64,000 nt of DNA from JANNWF01 sp052390415. Lineage in GTDB: Bacteria > Pseudomonadota > Gammaproteobacteria > Xanthomonadales > Xanthomonadaceae. Within the stretch, counting starts at the first letter, position 1. Each line of letters begins with the position of its first letter. The position numbers were made by a program, and so were the translations under genes. The notes beneath the pieces are model-generated. The model worked only from the letters and a program-made list of their open reading frames with translations. It had not been told where the DNA came from and searched no databases. Positions 1 to 8,691 of the stretch are shown in pieces. The stretch covers positions 34,494-98,493 of the forward strand of contig JBQTGY010000041.1 of the NCBI GenBank assembly GCA_052390415.1, given 5' to 3'.

Positions 1-2
1 CG

Positions 3-1694
3 GGCACTGGTCTGGCGGATGGCCTGATCGGCGTCTACAACAGCAGCGGCGTGTTGCAGAAGTTCGTATTTACCGATGGCAGCGGCAACTACGTGGTGAC
101 TGGCTTGTTGCCCGGCTCGTATTACACCGCTACCTCAACCGGATCGACTCCGGAATTTCTTGCCGAAGGTTTTGCCGATGTGGCGTGCCCGAGCGGATTC
201 GGTGCGGCCGGCACGGGGCTGGGTTCTTGCAGTCCAGCCAATCTGACGCCTATCGTGGTCAGCGCCGGCAACATCCGCCCCAATATCAACTTTGTTCTGG
301 CCAACAACACGGGCTTCATCGGTCGGGTCAGCAGCGGCGGGTTGGGATTGGCTGGCGGGTTGGTCGGCGTCTACAACAGCAATGGTGTGCTACAGAAATT
401 TTTGACTACTGACAGTAGCGGGAACTACCGGGCCACGGGATTGCTGCCGGGAACGTACTACGCCACCACCAGCCTGGGTTCGTTCAACGCCTATTTGGCG
501 GAAGGTCACGGGGATGTGCCGTGTCCGAGTGGATTTGCGCCGGTCGCCAACGGACTGGGCAGTTGCAGTCCGGCCAACTTGACGCCCATCGTGGTGTCGG
601 CGGGAGCGGTGATTCCCAATATCAACTTTGTGTTGAGCGATAGCACCGGCTTCACGGGTCGAGTGAGCAGCGGTGGACTGGGCTTGGACTCGGGTCTGGT
701 CGGTGTGTACAACGCCAACGGCGTATTGCAGAAATTCGTGTTCACCGACGCCTCCGGCAACTACCGGGCGACCGGTTTGATCGCTGGCAATTATTTCGCG
801 GTGACGTCACCCGGCTCATTCATCGAGTTTTTGGCCGAAGCGCATTCCGACCTGCCATGCCCAAGTGGTTTTGCCGCCACCAGTGCAGGACTAGGGTCGT
901 GCAGCCCAGCCAACGTCACCCCGATCACGGTGGCGGCGGGCACCATCGTCAGCAACATCGACTTCGTGTTGAGCAACAGCACCGGTTTCAGCGGGCGGGT
1001 CAGCGGCGGTGGCAACGGACTGTCCGGCTTGTTGGGTATCTACAACGCCAATGGCGTGCTGCAGAAGTTTGTATTCAGTGATGAATTGGGCGATTACCGC
1101 GCCACCGGCCTGTTGCCAGGCTCGTACTACGCGGTGACCACGCCCGGCTCTTTCATCGACTTTCTTGCCGAAGGCAACTCTGACGTGCCATGCCCAAGCG
1201 GCTTCGCAGCGACCAGCATGGGATTGGGATCGTGCAGTCCCGCCATTCTCTCCGCCATCACGGTCAGCGCGGGAAACGTCACCGCCAATATCAACTTCAG
1301 CTTGAGCAACAGCACCGGCTTCAGCGGCCGCGTGACTGATGCTGCCAATGGCACAGGCTTGTCGGGCTTGATCGGCATCTACAACAGTAGTGGGGCCTTG
1401 CAGAAATTCGTGTTCAGCGATGGCAACGGCGACTACCGCGCCAGCGGTTTGCTGCCCGGCAATCACTACGCGGTCACGACCCAAGGGGCCTTCCTCGACT
1501 ATTTGCCCGAAGCATTTCGTGATCGGCCTTGCCCCAGTGAATTCGCCGCGACCGCAGATGGATTGGGATTATGCAGCCCCGCCAACAGCACTCCGATCAG
1601 CGTGGCCAGTGGCCAGATCACCAATGCCATCAATTTCACCTTGTGCCGGCTGAGCGACAGCGTGCAGGTGTTCAAGAGTGGATTTGAGCCCTGA
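3..1694 (+). CDS. Secreted repeat protein, 3' part only (5' end outside window)
   Basis: The frame is open from the left edge, so only the C-terminal ~563 residues are present. The protein is made of near-identical ~112-residue units. Each has a GFxGRVSSGG-like opening, a GVYNxNGVLQKFVFTD strand pair, a GNYRATGLLPGSYY turn, a Cys pair (CPSGF and GLGSCSPA) and ends with NINFVLSNSTGF. The G-x-Y-x-x-x-G-L-x-P-G-x-Y pattern is that of carboxypeptidase-regulatory-like/SdrD B-type beta-sandwich domains, so an extracellular stalk or adhesin-like role is my inference. The two conserved Cys per unit suggest disulfides and hence export. A short tail after the last unit ends in VFKSGFEP, which looks like a separate C-terminal signal. 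No catalytic motif is visible and the substrate or partner is unknown. Its convergent neighbour is proA. Confidence 0.85.
   Translation, partial: GTGLADGLIGVYNSSGVLQKFVFTDGSGNYVVTGLLPGSYYTATSTGSTPEFLAEGFADVACPSGFGAAGTGLGSCSPANLTPIVVSAGNIRPNINFVLANNTGFIGRVSSGGLGLAGGLVGVYNSNGVLQKFLTTDSSGNYRATGLLPGTYYATTSLGSFNAYLAEGHGDVPCPSGFAPVANGLGSCSPANLTPIVVSAGAVIPNINFVLSDSTGFTGRVSSGGLGLDSGLVGVYNANGVLQKFVFTDASGNYRATGLIAGNYFAVTSPGSFIEFLAEAHSDLPCPSGFAATSAGLGSCSPANVTPITVAAGTIVSNIDFVLSNSTGFSGRVSGGGNGLSGLLGIYNANGVLQKFVFSDELGDYRATGLLPGSYYAVTTPGSFIDFLAEGNSDVPCPSGFAATSMGLGSCSPAILSAITVSAGNVTANINFSLSNSTGFSGRVTDAANGTGLSGLIGIYNSSGALQKFVFSDGNGDYRASGLLPGNHYAVTTQGAFLDYLPEAFRDRPCPSEFAATADGLGLCSPANSTPISVASGQITNAINFTLCRLSDSVQVFKSGFEP
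312..1646 (+). repeat. Four tandem ~112-codon protein repeats
   Basis: Repeat units begin at about 312, 648, 984 and 1317, giving lengths of 336, 336, 333 and ~330 bp. A further incomplete unit lies to the left and continues outside the window. Identity between units is high at the DNA level, so the array could expand or contract by recombination. The fourth unit is a little different at its start (VTDAANGTGLSG). Confidence 0.9.
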
Positions 1695-1816
1695 CCGGAA
1701 CGGCATCGGCGAGGGGGCCGTAATCGCCGCGACTGTTCGCTCGCTGCGCCCACCGTCGCGGGAGTGACGGATGTACGGGGCGAAGCCGATGCACGCGACG
1801 ACCTGTCGCGCCATCT

Positions 1817-3079
1817 TCAGGCAAGCAGATGCCGCACTTGTCCCTCGCCCTCGATCACCCATTTGCGCGTGGTGAGCGAAGTCAGGCCCATGGGTCCATA
1901 GGCGTGCAGCTTGCTGGTCGAGATGCCGATCTCTGCACCCATACCCAGTTCGCCACCATCGTTGAAGCGACTGGATGCATTGACGACGACGGCGGAAGCA
2001 TCCACTTCGTTGACGAAGCGGGCGCAAGCATCCACATCGGCACTACAGATCACTTCGGTGTGATTGGAGCCGTAGCGACGGATATGCGCCATCGCGTGGT
2101 CGAGGTCATCCACCACGCGAATCGCAAGAACGGGCGCCAGAAATTCATAGCCCCAATCTTCGTCGGCAGCTTCTGCGATCGCGGGAATGATCGCGCGCGA
2201 AGTGCTGCAGCCACGCAATTCCACTCCGCGCTCGATCAGCACCGCGGCGGCCGCAGGCAGCCACGTTGTCGCGATGTCGCGATGTACCAGCAAACACTCC
2301 AGCGCGTTGCAGACGCCGGGCCGCGAGACCTTGCCGTCGATCAACAAACGCTGCGCCATGGCCGGGTCCGCCGAGCGATCAACAAACAAGTGGCAGACGC
2401 CCTTGTAGTGACGAATCACCGGAATGCGGCTGTTGGCGACGACGTGGCGGATCAAGGCCTCACCACCGCGTGGGATGACGAGGTCGATGAGGTCATCGCG
2501 GGTCAGTAGTTCGGCCAGTTGGCTGCGGTCGGGATCGTCCAGCACCTGCACGCAGTCCGCGCTGATGGCGCATTCGTGTAGCGCCTGCTTGAGCACACCA
2601 GCGATAGCCAGGTTGCTATGCCGCGCTTCGCGGCCGCCACGCAGAACGCAGGCATTTCCAGCCTTGAAACACAGCGCAGCGGCCTCGGCAGTCACGTTGG
2701 GACGCGACTCGTAGATCATTGCCACCACGCCCAGCGGTGCGGGCTTCTGGCGCCGGCGCAGGCCATTGGCATGGATGGAGGGAGCAGCGGAATCGGCAAG
2801 CGGGTCGGGCAGGGCAGCGACGGTTGCCAGCGCCTCGGCGAGCGCGTCGAGGCGCGTGGCATCCAATCGCAGACGGTCCAACAGGGCGGGCGAGAGTCCC
2901 GCCTCGATGCCCGCCGCAAGGTCACGCGAGTTGGCCTCCATTACCGCGCCGGCATTGCTGCGCAAGCCCGTGGCCATTGCCATCACAGCATCATTGCGTT
3001 CGGCGGCGCTTAGGGCGATCAGTTGCGGCAGACTGGCCCGCGCGGCGCGCAAGGCGGTCAGCAAGGCGGATTCACTCAT
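1817..3079 (-). CDS. proA: Gamma-glutamyl phosphate reductase
   Basis: ProA catalyses the NADPH-dependent reduction of gamma-glutamyl phosphate to glutamate semialdehyde, the second step of proline synthesis in the cytoplasm. The 420-residue product has the usual length. It shows the aldehyde-dehydrogenase-like fold signature, with YESRPNV near residue 125 and the catalytic cysteine in RPGVCNALE near residue 255. The start MSESALL was chosen because its ATG overlaps the proB stop as ATGA; an ATG 45 bp upstream would add an unconserved basic stretch. It is translationally coupled to proB, so the two first enzymes of proline synthesis form one unit. Confidence 0.97.
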   Translation of the reverse strand: MSESALLTALRAARASLPQLIALSAAERNDAVMAMATGLRSNAGAVMEANSRDLAAGIEAGLSPALLDRLRLDATRLDALAEALATVAALPDPLADSAAPSIHANGLRRRQKPAPLGVVAMIYESRPNVTAEAAALCFKAGNACVLRGGREARHSNLAIAGVLKQALHECAISADCVQVLDDPDRSQLAELLTRDDLIDLVIPRGGEALIRHVVANSRIPVIRHYKGVCHLFVDRSADPAMAQRLLIDGKVSRPGVCNALECLLVHRDIATTWLPAAAAVLIERGVELRGCSTSRAIIPAIAEAADEDWGYEFLAPVLAIRVVDDLDHAMAHIRRYGSNHTEVICSADVDACARFVNEVDASAVVVNASSRFNDGGELGMGAEIGISTSKLHAYGPMGLTSLTTRKWVIEGEGQVRHLLA

Positions 3080-4203
3080 AGCAGCACGAGATCGTCCCGA
3101 TGTACCACCGATTCGGACGGGCACTCACCCAGTAGTTCAACGATTTCGCGACTGTGGCGGCCACGAATGCGTGCCAACTCGGTCGCCCGGTATTGAACAA
3201 TGCCCTTGGCGACAGGACGCCCTTCGCAGTGGATTTCGACCGCATCGCCCACTTCGAATTGGCCTTCACTATTGACGATGCCGCGCGGCAACAGCGAGGC
3301 GCCCGCGCCCGACAACGCGGTGCTGGCACCCGCGTCAATGTGCAACACGCCTGCGGTCGGCAAGGCATGCAACATCCAGTGTTTGCGTGCGGCGCGTCGC
3401 TGCTGCGCAGGTAGCACGTAGGTGCCGGGATTGCGTGCCTGCAACAGGTCACTCAAGGACGCATCACCGCGGCCGTCCAGAATCACGGTGCCGATGCCCG
3501 CCTCGGCAGCACGGCGCGCGGCGGTTAGTTTGGTACGCATGCCACCGGTGCCGACCGAGCTGCCCGCATCGCCAGCCAGCGACATCACGGTTTCATCAAT
3601 CGCTTCGATGCGGCGCAGGCGATGCGCGTCGGGATGCAGCCGCGGATCGCGGTCATACAGGCCGTCGACATCGGTACACAAAAACAGCAGATCAGCCTCG
3701 ACTAACACGGCCACATGTGCAGCCAAGGTGTCGTTGTCGCCGAAGCGCAACTCATCCACCGCGACCGAGTCGTTTTCATTGATGATCGGCAGCACATCGA
3801 CGCTGCGCAGCCCACGCAGTGTATTGCGCGCATTCAAGAAGCGCCGGCGATCGGCAACATCGTCCTGGGTCAGCAGTAACTGGGCCACCGGAAAATCAAA
3901 AAAACGCGCCCAGAAGCGCATCAGCTCGGCTTGACCCAACGCTGCCAAGGCTTGCCGACCGCCGATGCCCTCAGGCGCGGTTTGCCCGCGCGCGCGCAAG
4001 GCCGCGCGTCCGGCGGCCACCGCACCACTGGAAACCACGATCACTTCGCGCTTGCTGCCACGCGCGCGTTCGATGAAGCGGGCGATATCGAGCAAATGAC
4101 GAGTGGACAGCGATTCGCCGCCAGGTGCGATCAAACTGCTGCCGATTTTCAGCACCGCGCGGCGCCAGACCGGAATCTCGGTGGTCACGGAGGTCACATG
4201 CAA
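3076..4203 (-). CDS. proB: Glutamate 5-kinase
   Basis: ProB phosphorylates L-glutamate to gamma-glutamyl phosphate, the committed and normally proline-inhibited step of proline synthesis. The 375-residue protein starts with the amino-acid-kinase motif VLKIGSSLIAPGGE near residue 18, has the INENDSVAVDELRFGDND stretch near residue 140 and GTGGMRTKLTAARRAAEAG near 220. It ends in a PUA domain (about 285-370), the arrangement of the long ProB form. It lies 73 bp downstream of merR on the same strand and overlaps proA by 4 bp. No clear separate promoter is visible in the short gap. Confidence 0.97.
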   Translation of the reverse strand: MHVTSVTTEIPVWRRAVLKIGSSLIAPGGESLSTRHLLDIARFIERARGSKREVIVVSSGAVAAGRAALRARGQTAPEGIGGRQALAALGQAELMRFWARFFDFPVAQLLLTQDDVADRRRFLNARNTLRGLRSVDVLPIINENDSVAVDELRFGDNDTLAAHVAVLVEADLLFLCTDVDGLYDRDPRLHPDAHRLRRIEAIDETVMSLAGDAGSSVGTGGMRTKLTAARRAAEAGIGTVILDGRGDASLSDLLQARNPGTYVLPAQQRRAARKHWMLHALPTAGVLHIDAGASTALSGAGASLLPRGIVNSEGQFEVGDAVEIHCEGRPVAKGIVQYRATELARIRGRHSREIVELLGECPSESVVHRDDLVLL

Positions 4204-4276
4204 AGGTTGGGACTTGCACTGTGCCGCGCGACGGAATCGGGTGCAATGGTTGGCGCAAGGCCGGCTGAGGTTTGCT

Positions 4277-4633
4277 TCAGCGCCGCAACAGCAGCAGTAC
4301 CTCTTCCAACTCCTGCCGTACCTGCCGAATGATCTGCAGGCTCAGTGTGGCCTCCACTTTTCCCGGCTCACCTTCCAGTCGCTGCCGCGCGCCGGTGATG
4401 GTGAAGCCCTGCTCGTACAACAACGAGCGAATCTGCCGGATGGTGAGCACGTCGTGGCGTTGGTAATAGCGCCGATTGCCACGCCGTTTGACCGGCTTGA
4501 GGCTGGGGAACTCGGTTTCCCAATAGCGCAGCACGTGCGGTTTGACCTCGCACAGCTCGCTGACCTCACCGATGGTGAAGTAGCGTTTGGCCGGGATTGC
4601 CGGGAGTTCGGAATTACTTCCCGGGTCCAGCAT
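4277..4633 (-). CDS. MerR-family DNA-binding regulator of the ihfA locus
   Basis: A 118-residue MerR-type protein. The winged helix opens with KRYFTIGEVSELCEVKPHVL, followed by RYWETEFPSL and RRGNRRYYQRHDV, and a short C-terminal coiled coil (about 85-118) that would dimerise it. It has no cysteine-rich effector domain, so metal sensing is unlikely. This small regulator directly follows ihfA in many gamma-proteobacteria, and here its start overlaps the ihfA stop by 20 bp, so it is the last gene of the thrS-to-ihfA series. Its target is not known to me. Confidence 0.93.
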   Translation of the reverse strand: MLDPGSNSELPAIPAKRYFTIGEVSELCEVKPHVLRYWETEFPSLKPVKRRGNRRYYQRHDVLTIRQIRSLLYEQGFTITGARQRLEGEPGKVEATLSLQIIRQVRQELEEVLLLLRR

Positions 4634-4913
4634 AGGCCTCCACCCGCTCTTTCAACTTCTGCCCGGGGCGAAAGGTCACTACCGTGCGCGCGGAAATGGG
4701 AATCTCTTTACCGGTCTTGGGATTTCGTCCCGGACGCTGATTCTTGCGGCGCAGATCGAAATTCCCGAAGCCCGAGAGCTTGACCTGCTGGCCGCGCTCA
4801 AGCGCGCCACGCAAGGTGTCGAAAAACGCATCGACGAATTCCTTCGCCTCGCGCTTGTTGAGGCCTACGTCCTCAAATAGCTGTTCGGCCATTTCGGCCT
4901 TTGTCATTGCCAT
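4614..4913 (-). CDS. ihfA: Integration host factor alpha subunit
   Basis: IHF alpha pairs with IHF beta (not in this window) to bend DNA in nucleoid organisation, recombination and promoter activation. The 99-residue product matches the family: MAMTKAEMAEQLFEDVGLNK at the start, VKLSGFGNFDLRRKNQRPGR in the arm region and RTVVTFRPGQKLK at the end. The start at 4913 is preferred because of a GGGGGA Shine-Dalgarno just before it and agreement with the E. coli N-terminus (MALTKAEMSE). It sits 88 bp after pheT, the classical pheST-ihfA arrangement. Confidence 0.97.
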   Translation of the reverse strand: MAMTKAEMAEQLFEDVGLNKREAKEFVDAFFDTLRGALERGQQVKLSGFGNFDLRRKNQRPGRNPKTGKEIPISARTVVTFRPGQKLKERVEAYAGPGK

Positions 4914-5001
4914 CCAATCCCCCTGCATCGGCCGCTTTGCGGCACTTACCAACGTTGTCCAACCGCGCCACATCCCTGCCTGACTGCGCAACGTGTCTTA
5001 A

Positions 5002-7380
5002 CTAACTGCGCAATCTCGCACCACATTCGCGGGACAGCGCTTCGAGTGCTGCGGCCACGGACACGTCGGCGTCTTCGTCAGTAAGGGTGCGCGATACGTC
5101 CTGTAAAATCAAGCCTATAGCGAGGCTCTTGCAAGCAGATTCCAAGCCAGGCCCGACGTAACGATCAAACACCACAAGTTGTTGCAATCGGCTGCCCAAG
5201 GCGTTGCGCAAACACACTTCAAGCTGCGACCACGGGGTGTTCTCGGCCACCACCAGCGCCAGATCACGACGCACCGACGGGAACCGCGAGAGTTCACTGG
5301 CCTTGGCAATTGCACGTGCCGAGAGCGGTTCCAGATCGAGTTCGAACGCAACCACGTCGCGGTCGATGTCCAGCGCTTTCAACAAACGCGGGTGAAGATG
5401 ACCCACCCAGCCGATGGACTCACCCGCCAACTGCACGATTGCCGAGCGGCCCGGATGCAGCCAATCCAGTTCAGCGGCAGAAACAAAGCTGAGGTCATCG
5501 ACGCCGGCCAAACCGCGAAGCGACTGCAAGTCGCCCTTCAGATCAAAGAAATCCACATCGCGACGACCGGCCGACCATTGCTCGCACTGGGCGTTGCCGG
5601 TGGCGACTGCGGCAATCCGCGCGGTCTCGATGGGCGCGCCGGAGGCAGCACCGAAGACTCGCCCCAACTCGAATAGCCGCACACGTGACTGCTGGCGAGC
5701 AAGATTGCGCCGCAGCGCTTCGACCAGGCCCGGAGCCAGCGCCGTGCGCATCACGCCCAGCTCATTTGACAATGGATTGGCCAACACCACCGCGTGTGCG
5801 TCGAGCTTCCAAGCGGCCAACACGCGCTGATCGAGAAAGGCAAAGTTGATCGCTTCAAAAAAACCGCGCGCCGTCAGCTGCTGGCGATGCAAGCCGGCGT
5901 CGATGTGCTGCTCGGGAATCGCCGGCAACCGGATCTCACCGGTGGGCGCAGTAAGCGGAATCTTGTCGTAGCCATGAATGCGCGCGACCTCTTCGATGAG
6001 GTCCTCTTCAATCGCGATGTCAAAGCGGCTGCTCGGGGGCGTCACCAGCCAACCCTCGGCATTGTCCGACACGCCCATGCCCAGCGCGGTCAGGATGCGG
6101 CTGACCTCGCCATCACCCACCTGCACTCCAAGCACGCGGGCCAAGCGCTGACGGCGCAGGGCAACGGGCTTCGGCGCGATGATGCCTTGTCCAGCATTGG
6201 CGGTGGTTGTGGGGCCGGGCCGGCCACCCGCCAATTCGACAATCAGCTGCGTCGCACGCTCGATGGCGATGGCAGGCAACGCCGGATCGACGCCACGTTC
6301 GAAGCGGTGCGCTGCATCGGTATGCATACCCAGCTTGCGCGCGCGACCAATCACCGCGTCGGGCGCGAAATGCGCCGCTTCCAGAAACACACGCTGAGTG
6401 GTGCTGGTAACGCGTGTATCCAGCCCGCCCATCACACCCGCCAATGCGACCGCGCGATCAGCATCCGTGATCACCAGGAACTCGCCGTCCAACGTCACTT
6501 CGCGACTGTCCAGCAAGGTCAGGGTTTCGCCGGGTTGCGCTCGACGCACACCGATGGGCCCGATCAGCAAATCGGCGTCAAAGGCATGCATGGGTTGGCC
6601 CAACTCAAGCATCACGTATTGAGTGATGTCGACCAACAAGCTGATGGGTCGCACACCACTACGACGCAGGCGCTCGCTCAGCCACAGCGGCGTAGGAGCC
6701 GTGGCGTTGACGCCTTCGACCACCCGGCCCACATACAGAGGGCAATCGCTGGTTGCGGCCAAGTTGATGGCAATGCCGCTGCTGACCTGCGTCGCCGCAG
6801 CGGCAATCGCCAATGGCTTCACCGTACTACCCAGCGCCGCCGCCACGTCAAATGCGATGCCGCGCACCGAAAAACAATCCGCGCGATTGGGTGTCAGCTT
6901 CAGTTCGAATCGCGCATCCGGCAACGCCAGCATTTCACCCACAGGTGAACCGACACGCGCGTCAGTCGGCAACTCGAACAAGCCGCTGGCATCGGCATCG
7001 ATGCCCAGTTCCTTGGCCGAACACAGCATGCCGCTGGACGCCACACCGCGCAGCTTCGCCGCACCAATCTGCAGGCCGCCGGGTAGGCTGGCGCCGATCA
7101 TCGCCAAGGGCGCTTTCAGCCCGACCCGAGCATTCGGTGCACCACAGACGATTTGCAGCGACTCGCCATTGCCGATGTCGACTTGGCACACCTGCAAACG
7201 GTCGGCTTCGGGATGGCGAACGGCCGCGATGATTTCGCCGACCACCACGCCGCCAAGTTGCGCGCCAATCACCTCGAGCGCTTCAACCTCCAGGCCTATC
7301 GCAGTCAAGGCAGCAGCGAGTTCATCGCGACTGGCTGTCACTTCAACGTGTTCGCGCAGCCAGGATTCGGGGAATTTCAT
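5002..7380 (-). CDS. pheT: Phenylalanyl-tRNA synthetase beta subunit
   Basis: The beta chain of the (alpha-beta)2 enzyme that charges tRNA-Phe and carries the editing site. At 792 residues it is full length. The EMAP-II/OB tRNA-binding domain occupies about 40-150 (VCQVDIGNGESLQIVCGAPN), followed by B3/B4 editing and B5 domains, with EEDLIEEVARIHGYDKIP near 455. The C-terminal FDX-ACB anticodon-binding domain (about 700-792) contains ELSRFPSVRRDLALVV. It follows pheS on the same strand, but the two are separated by 159 bp carrying REP hairpins, wider than usual for this pair. Confidence 0.98.
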   Translation of the reverse strand: MKFPESWLREHVEVTASRDELAAALTAIGLEVEALEVIGAQLGGVVVGEIIAAVRHPEADRLQVCQVDIGNGESLQIVCGAPNARVGLKAPLAMIGASLPGGLQIGAAKLRGVASSGMLCSAKELGIDADASGLFELPTDARVGSPVGEMLALPDARFELKLTPNRADCFSVRGIAFDVAAALGSTVKPLAIAAAATQVSSGIAINLAATSDCPLYVGRVVEGVNATAPTPLWLSERLRRSGVRPISLLVDITQYVMLELGQPMHAFDADLLIGPIGVRRAQPGETLTLLDSREVTLDGEFLVITDADRAVALAGVMGGLDTRVTSTTQRVFLEAAHFAPDAVIGRARKLGMHTDAAHRFERGVDPALPAIAIERATQLIVELAGGRPGPTTTANAGQGIIAPKPVALRRQRLARVLGVQVGDGEVSRILTALGMGVSDNAEGWLVTPPSSRFDIAIEEDLIEEVARIHGYDKIPLTAPTGEIRLPAIPEQHIDAGLHRQQLTARGFFEAINFAFLDQRVLAAWKLDAHAVVLANPLSNELGVMRTALAPGLVEALRRNLARQQSRVRLFELGRVFGAASGAPIETARIAAVATGNAQCEQWSAGRRDVDFFDLKGDLQSLRGLAGVDDLSFVSAAELDWLHPGRSAIVQLAGESIGWVGHLHPRLLKALDIDRDVVAFELDLEPLSARAIAKASELSRFPSVRRDLALVVAENTPWSQLEVCLRNALGSRLQQLVVFDRYVGPGLESACKSLAIGLILQDVSRTLTDEDADVSVAAALEALSRECGARLRS

Positions 7381-7430
7381 TTATCGAAGCTCAGGGCTAG
7401 ATTGGAATTTCGGGTTCGGGACTCGGGACA

Positions 7431-7516
7431 GCAGCCGAGCAAGCTCGGCGCTACAAAAGCGTGTGGCGATAGAACTTCTACCGGCGTTGGTAGAGCGGAG
7501 CGCGCTCCGCTGCTCT
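7431..7516. repeat. Inverted pair of GTAG-type REP hairpins between pheS and pheT
   Basis: Two REP units face each other. The left one is read on the minus strand: head GTAG (CTAC at 7451-7454), then a perfect GCCGAGC-AA-GCTCGGC stem. The right one is read on the plus strand: head GTAG at 7490-7493, then the perfect 18-bp palindrome AGCGGAGCGCGCTCCGCT at 7494-7511 and a GCTC tail. A pair of opposed REPs is the basic BIME layout. Placed inside an operon, it could affect the relative expression of pheS and pheT through mRNA ends. Confidence 0.8.
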
Positions 7517-7539
7517 CGCCCAGTCCCCAGTCCAGGCTG

Positions 7540-8538
7540 TTAGGCAAACTGCCGCAAAAACCGCAAATCGTTATCGAAAAAACTGCGCAGATCGTTGACG
7601 CCGTAACGCAGCATGGCGAAGCGCTCGACACCGAGGCCGAAAGCGAAGCCGGTATAGCGCTCCGGATCAATGCCGCAATGCCGCAGCACGTTCGGATGGA
7701 CCATGCCGCAGCCAAGCACCTCCAGCCAACCTGGCGTGCTGCCATCACCTCGATCCCACTCGATATCGACTTCGGCAGAGGGTTCGGTGAACGGGAAGTA
7801 GCTGGGCCGAAAACGCATCGTGAAGTCGCGCTCAAAGAACGCATCGACGAACTGCTTCAAGGTGCCTTTCAGATCGGCAAAACTGGATGTCTCGTCCACC
7901 AGCAGGCCTTCCACCTGATGGAACATCGGCGTGTGGGTTTGATCGGAATCGCTGCGGTAGACCTTGCCCGGCGCGCTGATCCGGATCGGCGGCTGGCGGC
8001 CTTGCATGGCGCGGATCTGCACCGGTGAAGTATGCGTGCGCAGCAGACGACCATCGCCGAAGTAAAAGGTGTCGTGCATGGCCCGCGCCGGATGATGCGG
8101 CGGAAAATTCAAGGCCTCGAAGTTGTGCCAGTCGTCCTCGATCTCGGGGCCGTCGGCGACCGCATATCCCAAGCTCGCGAATATCGCGGTGATGCGTGCC
8201 AACGTGCGGCTGACCGGATGGATCGCGCCACGATCGGGATCGCGGCCGGGCAGGGTGAAGTCGATGTGCTCGTTGGCGATGCGCGCATCAAAGGCAAGAT
8301 TTTCCAGTGTCAGTTTGCGCGACGTCAGCGCCTCGGTCAGCGAATCGCGCAACCGATTGATCTGTTCGCCCTGGGCCTTGCGTTGCTCGGCCGGCAAAGC
8401 GCCCAACTGCTTGAGCAGAGCGGTGACTTCACCTTGCTTGCCGAGCAAGCGGACACGCAAGGTGTCGAGTGCGTCCAGTGAGGACGCGGCTTGCACATCG
8501 GCGAGGGCGCTTGCAGCGAGGGTGTCGAAGTGTGTCAT
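7540..8538 (-). CDS. pheS: Phenylalanyl-tRNA synthetase alpha subunit
   Basis: The catalytic alpha chain of PheRS, which activates phenylalanine and transfers it to tRNA-Phe. The 332-residue product has an N-terminal coiled-coil region (about 1-100) and class II aminoacyl-tRNA synthetase motifs: motif 2 around THTSPVQIRAMQ (about 165-180) and motif 3 GFAFGLGVERFAMLRYG near 305-320. The start at MTHFDTL is favoured over an ATG 21 bp upstream because the extra residues are not family-like. It lies downstream of rplT behind a strong hairpin. Confidence 0.97.
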   Translation of the reverse strand: MTHFDTLAASALADVQAASSLDALDTLRVRLLGKQGEVTALLKQLGALPAEQRKAQGEQINRLRDSLTEALTSRKLTLENLAFDARIANEHIDFTLPGRDPDRGAIHPVSRTLARITAIFASLGYAVADGPEIEDDWHNFEALNFPPHHPARAMHDTFYFGDGRLLRTHTSPVQIRAMQGRQPPIRISAPGKVYRSDSDQTHTPMFHQVEGLLVDETSSFADLKGTLKQFVDAFFERDFTMRFRPSYFPFTEPSAEVDIEWDRGDGSTPGWLEVLGCGMVHPNVLRHCGIDPERYTGFAFGLGVERFAMLRYGVNDLRSFFDNDLRFLRQFA

Positions 8539-8612
8539 TCGGCAATCCGGTGGAGTCATGATTTGCGGTCATCGCACGGGTCGCGCAAGAAATTCGCTGC
8601 CCCCAAAACGAC

Positions 8613-8641
8613 CGTGGGGAAGAGCTTGGCCCTTCCCCACG
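8613..8641 (-). terminator. Hairpin between rplT and pheS (terminator or attenuator candidate)
   Basis: On the minus strand a perfect 10-bp stem, CGTGGGGAAG pairing with CTTCCCCACG around a 9-nt loop, is followed by GTCGTTTT. It sits about 75 bp upstream of the pheS start. In enteric bacteria pheST is attenuated at this position through a Phe-rich leader peptide. A short reading frame precedes the hairpin here but has only one Phe codon, so simple partial termination is equally possible. Confidence 0.5.
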
Positions 8642-8691
8642 TTTGTTACTCGTCGAAAGTCACCCAGGGGTGGCTTCGCTCAGGCATACAC

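Noticed and set aside
7494..7511. 18-bp palindrome considered as a restriction or regulator site
   Set aside because: It carries the GTAG head and GCTC tail of the REP family, which explains it better.
7153..8028. Long plus-strand frames opposite pheS and pheT
   Set aside because: Codon-structure shadows of the two synthetase genes in a GC-rich genome.
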